Below, in pieces: positions 56,152 through 64,000 of a stretch of DNA of 64,000 nt; the first letter of the stretch is position 1; each line of letters begins with the position of its first letter. Position numbers and translations under genes: made by a program. Source of the stretch: Narthecium ossifragum. Lineage: Eukaryota; Streptophyta; Magnoliopsida; Dioscoreales; Nartheciaceae. The stretch lies in contig OY986970.1 of NCBI GenBank assembly GCA_963920575.1, forward strand, positions 21,893,274 through 21,957,273, read 5' to 3'. Under the pieces are notes generated by a model. The model saw only the letters and a list, made by a program, of their open reading frames with translations. It made no database searches and had not been told where the DNA came from.

Positions 56152-57754
56152 CCCTTTTGGTTTCGATGTAGTATGAGTAATCAACTCCGAACTCCCTTTC
56201 TTCGCTTCTTTTCTTTCCTGTTGGCAGCTTCTATGGGTTTTGTTGCAGTAGGGTTAACTTCACTTGGTGTTACTAGCTGGTATTTCCTCTTAATAAGCCG
56301 GATGTATTCTTGCATGGCAACAGAGGAAGCTGAGGTGTAGTGCTTGGATCTTGTGGCCTGGGGAGTTGTTCTTATTCTTCTGTCTGAGGTAGGTGGACTA
56401 TCCAGATACATACATGAAACAAACTATTGTAATTACCATAAATCATGGATTATGTGTAGATTAATATATCTCATGTGATGCTCATGGTGGTAATTCTATG
56501 CTGGTTACATTATGGTTATTTTTTTTTTGTATACGTGCTCTGCTATTTTGCTTGAACTGTAGAATTGTTGTTTGACTGAACATTGATTCATGTTTGATCA
56601 CTTCTCATGGAAGATTATGGTTGTCTGTGATGTGTCAGCTATGGCTAATTGTCATTGTGCAATTAATGTGATGTGGAATTGCTTATTCATATGTATATGA
56701 ACTACTTTCATGCTTGGATGATATGTGATTAAATACAATCCTGTGATAGATATGTGTGCTATGTTATTTTACTGGAGTAGCCACATGTGTACTACGGTCT
56801 GGCGATGTTCGAATTAAATCTTGTACGAGAACGCATTGCATGAATAGGCCGGGGGTCAGGTCTAGGAACTTGTGATCGAGACTACGGGTGGACGTGGTCC
56901 CCGTGATCGATCGGGGTTTTAGGAGAATGATTATGAAATCCAAATTGGATGAGAGAAGTAAATTGTTATCGTTCGAGGATTGTTTGATTCACTGGAACCT
57001 TAGTCTTAGTGGCTATTGGGAGGTAGCCTAATGTCTGATGGACGACGTCAGTCTAGCTGTGTCCACAGTTGGCAAGGTAATGTTCCGGACTGTGGTGGAG
57101 AGCGAGCTGTGCCCGCGGTTGGCAGGGTAGTCGCCCGGACCGTGGTGGAGAGCAATGGGTCGATTGCGAGCTTGGGCTTAGGTTGTGACTTCCCTTGAGC
57201 TAAGACTTAGGCGCCATATTACTTGCTTATTTATGTTAGTTATTAGTTAGTTTCTTGTGTGCTGTTAGTTAGTCTCCTACTGGGCTTTTTGCTCACCCCT
57301 ACTCGGGCTGCGTTTTCAGATCCATCTGCTTTTGCAAGTCCATCAGATGATGACGCCCGAGTTTGAGATCGTTGGAGGATTCGGCATTAAATCCAATTAT
57401 TTTATTTCATTACATTCATTTGAGAGTTGTATTGATATTGGAATTATGGGGTTTGAGTAATAATTTGATTCATGTATTCGAAATGAGGAAATTGTAATTA
57501 AACAATTGAATTATGTATTGGATTACTTGCATTTATGTGATTGATCTTGGAAGTTTGGAATAAATTTTTGGGTTGTTCATGAATAAGTTAGTGCCTTGTA
57601 ACTCGATTATCTGTCAGGTTGAATATAGGGAATTTATGATGCTTTAGATTGTGATGTTGAGAGCAGGTTGATTATGTTGTATTAGTGTAGAACAGGTTTT
57701 CCTCGCGTCCCGTGGTCGGGGTGGGTATATCCCGGGGCGGGGCTTGACAGTCTC

Positions 57755-58207
57755 AATTTAATAACGTAGGTTTGGTCTTTGTCCTTCAGTTCACGTCTGG
57801 CAGGACTATATAAAGAGAATCCTCTTCTGGTTATGGTCATTAGAGTCAACTTCTGACATCAAACTTACCAGAAAATTGTCTACAAAACCAGCAATTAGTG
57901 TTAGAGTTATAAAAAGCATATATGAAAGTGGTCATCAGAGTCGACCTCTTCCAGAAATGGGACTAACAATGTAGATACAGCAGCAACATGAGTCCTTTAT
58001 TGCCACATTCCTCTTATTCTTGTTGTTGTGCTTGTTTCACTCTATAAAAAGCATATATGAAAGTGGTCTCCATTAGTTCATATATGTAAGTGGTCCCAGC
58101 TCTTGCAGAACTCTCTTTTCCCCCTTCTCGTTAGTATGAAACCAGATCAACCTTGCAAGAAAGACCAATAAAACCATATCCAGACTTCCTCTGTAACACT
58201 CTCTACT
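57755..58207. other. No gene; short internal repeats
   Basis: Host sequence between two solo LTRs. AAAAAGCATATATGAAAGTG occurs twice (about 57912 and 58046), and CATTAGAGTC/CATCAGAGTCGAC repeats nearby. No coding sequence found. Confidence 0.4.
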
Positions 58208-58212
58208 GAAAA

Positions 58213-58710
58213 TGATGAGATCCTGGATCTGAGGAGATCTCATCGGGTCGTGGATGGTGGAAGGAAGATAGAGAAGAAGACGATAATTCTCGATTGATGG
58301 CCGAGGATGCCCCTTGTATCCAATTAATGGCTGGATAAACCCCTATTTCCACTTGATGGCTGGAAGAACCCCTTAATAGCTTTACTAATTCTCTGAATGC
58401 CTGAACTACAAACTTTTGCCTTCTATTTATAGAGATGCATATAGAAACCCTAGGCCTCTCAAATACCTAAATAACATCCTACCCGTTGGATGTGTAGCCG
58501 TCTAACTAATGGCTCATATCCAAGCCGACTAACAAGTGACTCATGCTCTCACCCAACCTAAACCAATCATAACTACACTTGACTCAATCACAACTCCTAA
58601 TTGACTAATACAAATATGTCCCCAATGACTGACTTATCCTACGACATGAGTCCAAACTACTCATGACGTGGCTCGGCCCTCTGGCTCGACCCACTCCTGG
58701 ATTCCTATCA
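58213..58710 (-). mobile_element. 498-bp solo LTR, TSD GAAAA
   Basis: TGATGAGATCC ... GGATTCCTATCA with GAAAA at 58208-58212 and 58711-58715. A minus-strand TATA box (TATAAATAG, about 58428-58437) suggests minus orientation. Short length fits a Copia LTR. Confidence 0.8.
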
Positions 58711-58715
58711 GAAAA

Positions 58716-59480
58716 CAACAGAACAAAACAGGGGAAAATGGAATTCATCTCCTTTTCTTTCTAACCAAAGTGTAATCCGCAAAACCTCCATTCTCATAAA
58801 GATGGTAACTGAAGAGAAATAACAATGCAACCGATGATCTTTATACCTCAAATAGAAATGTAACTATGGAATCTTATAAACACATTGTGGATTTCTTCAA
58901 AAGTATAGATTTCATCATACATAGTCTGGTTAATGCAGTGATCTGCCAATAATGTGGTGGTGGTGCATTCAGGTAGAGAATGAAAGAGGAAATTAGATAA
59001 AAAGATCATAACTTAACTAATAAATCATAGCTGTAGACATATTGAATGAATCGAGACCACCGAAACAAAATCTACTCCTTAGAGAACCATTGGAAGAAGA
59101 ACAACCGCAAAAACATCAAAAAATAGGTCAAAGGATCAATGAAAACAGAGAAAAATCTAAAAAGAGAGACAGATTACCAGAGAGATGAAAGAAACTAGCA
59201 CGAAAATCACCAATTTGAACTTTAAATAACCTATTAGGTCAACTCCCCGCTTCTAGTTTTTGGGAGTTGATCCCATCAACTGCAATATTTGAGAAGTCCC
59301 AACATTTTTTTATATGACCCTTAACACGGTCAAAACACCAGCATATTTTAAATAAACATCTCTACCCTAAAGAGTATAAGAAATGCTCTTCTTGAAGCCA
59401 TTGTATTGAACAACATCAAATGAAACACCAGATGTGCATTAAAATAAGTACGCAAAGAATTAAATTACTGAAGTAACTGA
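58716..59480. other. No recognised feature
   Basis: Should hold downstream exons of the minus-strand hydrolase if the gene were complete; none of the expected blocks (nucleophile-elbow GxSxG) is seen on either strand. Confidence 0.4.
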
Positions 59481-59826
59481 AACAATAATCACTCTCTCCA
59501 TACCCAGCCCAATCAAATGATAGCATATAGATCCCTGACTCTTCAGACAATTCCTGTAATTCAAAAATCATAAGCTAAAGTTAAAACTGAAGAAAGCATT
59601 GCAATTCAACATAGTTACAACAGAAAAGATTGTGATGAATTACCAACACCTGAGATAAAGGAAACATGTCATAGTTGCAAGAGTCAAAGCCTGAATAAAA
59701 ATGATTTTATGCTTGGCCTTTTCCTTTGGTACTCCGGTTTCGATATAGGCCACATACCTTCCATCCTTGAGCTTGATTCTAGATGATGTTATGGGAGGGC
59801 CATTCGGAGAACCACATAAATTTGGA

Positions 59827-60538
59827 CATGGGCGAAGCCAGCAAATTTTAGGGGCGGGGGGGGGGGGGGGGGGGGGGCATGTACCTCAGGTACATATTTC
59901 TTAGCACTCCATCAAGTACAAATATCTTTAATAGTAATAATATTTATAGAAAATCATAAATTATACAAAAGTATAGAACTAATTGCAAGACTATGCGAGT
60001 AAAATGAAATTAACTGACCTCAAAATATAGAACCAACTTTAGACAATTCCTGTAATTCAAAAATCATAAACTAACTCAAGCATCCAAATGTCGGCAACAT
60101 GCTACTATCTACATATAGAAAAAATGCCACCAAACAATGATAATATAAATACTTTAAAAAAGTAAAACCAATAGAATAAATATTTTTTTACATAAATATT
60201 ACCTTTTATAATTGTCCTGGATGAGTTTTCATATTTTAAAACCGCTGGATAATTTTCTCATTGTCAATGCTATCAAAAACATCCCTTTTAATATATGTAA
60301 CCAAGCAATCATTGAATCATTCATCACTCATTCGATTCCGCAATCTATTTTCACAACATGCATAGCAGAAAATGCTCGCTCAACAGTTGTAGTTGCAATT
60401 AGTAAAATTAGCGACAACTTCAAGAGCAAGAAAACCAACGAATATACTATATCTCTCGCCGGATTCAAAAACTAAACCTACTCCTATACTTCATGTATTT
60501 CCCTGAAAATCCAGGGGCCCTTAATATCTTCGCCCCTG
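59827..60538 (-). mobile_element. 712-bp hAT element with transposase remnant, TSD AATTTGGA
   Basis: 8-bp TSD AATTTGGA at 59819-59826 and 60539-60546; TIRs CATGGGCGAAG (left) and CAGGGGCGAAG (reverse complement of the right end), 10 of 11 identical. On the minus strand about 60225-60430 decodes to the C-terminal dimerisation domain of ZMYM-type hAT transposases (TTTVERAFSAMHVVK, then ENRLRNRMSDE and FNDCLVTYIKRDVFDSIDNE), with a stop where the family has Trp. So it is a deletion derivative of an autonomous hAT. It lies in exon 1 of the hydrolase. Confidence 0.92.
59856..59877 (+). repeat. Run of 22 G
   Basis: Pure G tract in the hAT 3' subterminal region, preceded by AGGGGC. Confidence 0.9.
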
Positions 60539-60620
60539 AATTTGGAGGTGGCGGTTGAATTGCTTGATAAATCCATGCCACTATACCAATCGCCAAAACG
60601 ATCACTATCTTTTTTATCAT

Positions 60621-62641
60621 CCCTAAAACGCCAAATTTCACATCATAATCATCCCAAAAGTCTAATAAATATTTTCTTCAAATATTTCTATCTGAAGAAC
60701 AAAATAAACAAAAAGACCATATCATGGTTTGTACATATATGAAAGAAACACCGACCATTTTATCACCTTTTCTTAATAATATTGCCCAAAGGACAAAAAA
60801 TTTGATTCAGAAGCATATGTCTTTCTCAACATGATTCTCAACATGAGAAAGAGGTAGAAGATCAATTAAATATCGTGTCTTTCTTATAGAGCACAAAAGC
60901 ATGAGGCAAATAAAAGATCAAATAGGCTCTTGAAACCTCATCATGCATAAATAGATCTAGCCTAAGCATTTGGAAAAACCCCTAAAGTAGAACAATTTGT
61001 CCTAAAATCCAGCAAAAGGTTATGGTTTCATATTATCCCAATCGAGTCAGATTCTATAGGATTAAAAAAACGAAGAAATATGAGGAATGATAGAAGGGAG
61101 TAAAAATAGAAGGAAAGAAACTCTAGATTAAATAAAGAATAAAACCAAATGTGAAGTTAAATATAGAAGAGCCAGATTCTAAAAGAGAAGCTGAAACTCA
61201 AAAAAGATCTTTCAGATTTGCAATTTTCATGAGATTTGTTAATATTAAAATAGTCTAACAATAAAGAGTCTCGATAAAGCACCCAAAAACATTGTAATAA
61301 TTTGAAGAACTCTCTCAACAGAAAGATTACTCATCTTTTTTGTTCTCATTGTTCAAGATAGGAACTTTTACTCCAACAAAAGAAATTGTAATTATATCCA
61401 AAAGCAACGTTTTGTTGCATTTTGTTTTTCTTTTTCCCCTTTCCAAAAGATTAGAATCTTTTCTCATATTGCATCACAAAGTTCCTGTTCTGAAGCTAAA
61501 CATTTCCATTTTGCAGGTAGCTGATAAAGTTCTTTCTTTCCGACATCCATCTTAGATGCTCAAAACCCAATTCTTAATTTTGACATTTACCAAATAAAAC
61601 TATTTTGGCGAACCCAATTGATTAAAACAGCAAAAATTGATTGGAAAACAACGACTTTGATCAAAGTCATATAAATTTGATGCCTATGAACAAAGAGTCG
61701 GCGTCAACAAAAGGGGGTTTACCTGGGAAGCTCTGAAAGGAGCAGTCTCCCTAGAGTCAAATGCTCTGTATCCAAAATAGCTATAATTGTTATGTTAAAT
61801 GATAGATCTGAAATATTGGAAACATGGGATAGTTATAAAAGGTACTAAAGCAGCAAGCATGACTATCAAATATAGGCAACAAAGTTTCATCAGCCATCGT
61901 CAGATCCATAAATAAACCACAATCAAAAAACAAAGAAATTTGTCGAAAATAGAGATAGCTTATGAAAGAGACGATATTGGCAGAATTTTACCTTAATCTC
62001 GCACCATATAAATATCAATATTTCTGGCTCCTTCCTCCTCCTAGGAAACTGCTACATGATTGTCTTCCCGAATAGCTTGATTGTGGCAACAGTCTTCAAC
62101 TTAAGAGTTCAAGATAGAAAAAGATTACAAGACATAAACATAAACAAAGAGAAAAGTAAGACGAATCTAATATCCACTAACCCACCCAGATTTCTGAAGA
62201 TGAAGTCAAATAATTCAATTAAATTATCATGTTTATGATGATCTCATAAACATCAATAAAGTTTCACTGAACCAACACTTGAAGCAACTAAAACAGATGA
62301 AAGAGATGAAATTTAGAGACTTGGGTTAGGAGGAGCTGGATTAGGATACTCAATGGTAGGAAACAGAAAAGAAAGAAGATTAAATCAGTGAAGCCACTAA
62401 TCTTATTTATATTAGAAAATTACTCTTGATACCAGTTGGAAGAGAGAGAGAGAGACTGAAGAGAGAGGCCGTTGGCGAAGACAGAGAGGCGGTTGGCGAG
62501 AGGGGTCGGAGGAGCGCGATAGTGGAAGAAGTGGATCGGGGAAGTGGGGAGAATGACCTCTGGCCACGCAGGACCACACGCAAGCCTCCATGTAGGACAC
62601 AGGGGTGCTAGCAGATTCCCGTGCCCCTGGCATGGTTTAAT
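60621..62641. other. AT-rich intergenic DNA
   Basis: Upstream of the minus-strand hydrolase start; would contain its promoter. No coding sequence, LTR or TIR recognised. A (GA)n run is at about 62443-62458. 62400-62640 is the region where the ARABIDILLO-like fragment loses similarity. Confidence 0.4.
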
Positions 62642-63246
62642 TGAGTTATTGAAGGCTGTGGGATTGTGATTGTCCTCCTCCTCAAACGACGGACAGTTGA
62701 TGGCGCACAACACCCTCAAGCTCTTCGATGAAGAAAGCAGCCTCGAGACGGCTCCCGAGGACACATCTGTCCGCGATACATCCACACTCACCAAGTTAGG
62801 GAGCTTGCTCCAGGTCATCGACGCCGACGATTACTAGTGCCCGCGAGTGATAGGAATCGGAGGGAAGTTACACTCCCAAGAGTGCTCTCGTCCACGCATG
62901 CATAGTTCACAAACGTGATCTCCTCGAGATGGGGACAACGCTGGGCAAGGTCCGTGATGGCGGCGCCGTCAATCTCGCGTACGTCGGAGAGGCGGAGGAC
63001 CCGCAATCGAGGGCAGTAAAGGCCGACATGACTAACGGCGTCGGAGGAGATGCGCTCGCATGGGTCGGGGCCAATCTCGAGTCGCTCGAGGCACTCGAAT
63101 CGCTCGAGGCACTCTTGTCAGGCGGCGAGGACGGAGAGGGTGGAGTCGCTGATGTCGCAGCACCCATCGGCGGTGGCCTCCCGGAGGTCGGATGCGCGAA
63201 GGCGGATAGCAGCGGATTCTGTACCCCGGAATTGGAGGCGACGGAA
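62642..63246 (-). pseudogene. ARABIDILLO-like F-box/LRR/armadillo protein, LRR fragment
   Basis: ARABIDILLO proteins carry an F-box, leucine-rich repeats and armadillo repeats and act in root branching. The minus strand shows the LRR part in order: FRRLQFRGTESA, IRLRASDLREATADGCCDIS, DSTLSVLAA; GPDPCERISSDAVSHVGLYC, PRLRVLRLSDVREIDGAAIT, LAQRCPHLEEITFVNYACVD, TSLRFLSLAGTSN; then LPNLVSVDVSRTDVSSGAVS, RLLSSSKSLRVLCAINCPSF. Disruptions: TGA at 63118-63120 next to a short duplication (ECLERFECLERLE), and a frame change at about 62819. The F-box upstream and all armadillo repeats downstream are missing, so this is a truncated pseudogene or transposed fragment. Confidence 0.85.
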
Positions 63247-63839
63247 GGCAGATAGTAGCGGCAGCGAAGAGAGGAAAGAGGCGCAGGGAGGCGGTGGGAG
63301 ATCTCCCTCCGGCATGGGATCGGCCCTCTTGATCTCCTCCCACAAACTACACAGACCACAACTTCCTCAAATACAACATAGGTTACCATTGGATCAAATT
63401 GATCCAACAGTTGATCCAACGCTCCATAACATTGCTTGTTCATAATGGCCCCACTCCATTATCCCATCCAATGACCAGTGCTTGATGTCGATCAACCACC
63501 TCAATCCAGTGCGCGTGTAGTGCACCATCTCTCGTGCGCCCCTCGCATGTCCGTCCTATCTCGCAGCCCGCATGCCCTCGTGTGCCAAAGCCTGGTCCTA
63601 CGCACTGCTACCCAACACATGCCGCCATGACACCTCCGAGCACACCACACGTTGCTGTCCTTAGAGATCACGCCTCCGAGATAACTATTGGATCCGACAG
63701 ATCGTGAGCTTGACGCCTCCGACTATGCTCGTCAACGCCTCCGGAGCTCGATTCCTTGACGCCTCGACGTCTTCAGAGCTTGACGCCTCGACGCAAGTCG
63801 TCGATGCCAATCTCATGGAGGGATTTCCCAACACTAACT
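63247..63839. other. No gene recognised; TTGACGCCTC repeats
   Basis: GC-rich near 63247-63345 with frames I could not tie to ARABIDILLO. 63640-63800 holds several copies of GACGCCTC(CGA/GAC). No convincing coding sequence. Confidence 0.4.
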
Positions 63840-64000
63840 TCATACCTCGGGAGCGGAGGTGGTGAGGCCGACGTTGTAGGTCATGGTGAGGTTGGGGCGG
63901 AAGAGGCCAAAGGACCACTCAAAGAGTGGCCCCGGCTTGAGTTCCTAGTCATAGAGGGCGAAGATGTAGGTGTCGACGGACTTCCCCGACATTAGCGGCG
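63840..64000 (-). pseudogene. GH17 beta-1,3-glucanase, C-terminal fragment
   Basis: On the minus strand, entering from the right edge: LMSGKSVDTYIFALYD, a stop, then ELKPGPLFEWSFGLFRPNLT and MTYNVGL. This is the signature C-terminus of plant GH17 endo-1,3-beta-glucosidases (TYIFALF.E..KPG...ER.FGLF.P...YN.GL), secreted enzymes that cut callose. TAG at 63945-63947 replaces the first Glu of the DE.LKPGP motif, one base from GAG. The frame ends at TGA (63840-63842) soon after the domain. The catalytic Glu residues lie beyond the window, so whether the rest is intact is unknown. Confidence 0.85.

Larger units (their letters stand above)
55079..57749 (+). mobile_element. Solo LTR, Tekay-like
   Basis: TGTGAGGACCCATTTACAAA to CCCGGGGCGGGGCTTGACA, 2671 bp, flanked by GTCTT (55074-55078) and GTCTC (57750-57754), a TSD with one mismatch. 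It has the family layout: GC-rich leader, 5' splice-site-like GGAAG|GTAGACC at about 55336, and the block CTACTGGGCTTTTTGCTCAC ... GGCTGCGTTTTCAG at 57275-57319. Also contains a 23-base G run and a perfect 51-bp inverted repeat. Confidence 0.85.
59480..60620 (-). pseudogene. Membrane-anchored alpha/beta-hydrolase, first two exons, disabled
   Basis: On the minus strand ATG at 60620 opens with a short basic start and one membrane helix (KIVIVLAIGIVAWIYQAI), then QPPPPNLCGSPNGPP, IKLKDGRYVAYIETGVPKEK and AKHKIIFI, the N-terminus of a plant alpha/beta-hydrolase family of unknown substrate. A one-base deletion near 59690 shifts the frame just before GFDSCNYDMFPLSQ. The exon ends at 59650 (CAG|GTGTTG). 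Exon 2 starts at 59553 after TTACAG with ELSEESGIYMLSFDWAGYGE and loses similarity after GESD. Exon 1 is split by a hAT element at 59827-60538, which removes coding continuity after PPPPN. The catalytic Ser/Asp/His region is absent. Confidence 0.85.

Noticed and set aside
60212..60475. 87-codon plus-strand ORF as a gene
   Set aside because: The minus strand of the same interval encodes the hAT dimerisation domain; the plus frame is its shadow.

Overview
This is a plant nuclear window. The evidence is LTR retrotransposons of the Ty3/Gypsy Tekay-like and Athila/Tat-like types, a SIRE-like Ty1/Copia remnant, an L1-type LINE, a hAT element, a tiny TTA-flanked MITE, and fragments of plant gene families: FAR1-related, UGT73-type glycosyltransferase, a membrane-anchored alpha/beta-hydrolase, an ARABIDILLO-type F-box/LRR protein and a GH17 beta-1,3-glucanase. 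The GC-rich third positions of the UGT, LRR and GH17 fragments suggest a monocot; I cannot name the species. I found no intact host gene: every recognisable host coding fragment carries stops, frameshifts, an insertion or a truncation.

Layout. 1-723 is a FAR1-related pseudogene on the minus strand. 3223-6202 is a ~3-kb insertion with a 9-bp target-site duplication (TSD) inside a small tandem repeat. 6250-10937 is a decayed Tekay-like element with its 3' LTR. A LINE (12110-22630) is split by a 9.26-kb Athila-like element that has gag and protease but no reverse transcriptase (12283-21539, TSD GAATC) and by a 63-bp MITE; its tail ends about 130 bp before the ATG of a broken UGT gene (22760-24242). 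24362-37278 holds two minus-strand LTRs of related type. The second (TSD ATCAT) contains a young 9.76-kb Tekay-like element (27243-36998, TSD TGCAT) whose gag segment is inverted relative to pol and whose pol has one in-frame TGA.

37284-52800 is an old minus-strand Copia element broken by a 4.2-kb non-autonomous LTR element (38853-43066, TSD CTACA) and by a four-deep nest of LTRs (43783-52213), each inner layer marked by its own TSD. 52992-54330 is another Athila-like fragment. 55079-57749 and 58213-58710 are further solo LTRs. The right end returns to host-gene remnants: an alpha/beta-hydrolase whose first exon is split by a 712-bp hAT element (8-bp TSD AATTTGGA), an ARABIDILLO-like fragment, and a GH17 C-terminus running off the window.

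Two themes recur. First, unrelated LTR families carry dense arrays of short palindromes built on GATCGATC or GGTCGACC. Second, four Tekay-like LTRs share intron-like signals: a 5' splice site after a GC-rich leader, and a conserved branch-point/3' splice-site block 1.5-2 kb downstream. No CRISPR, operon, tRNA or rRNA gene is seen.
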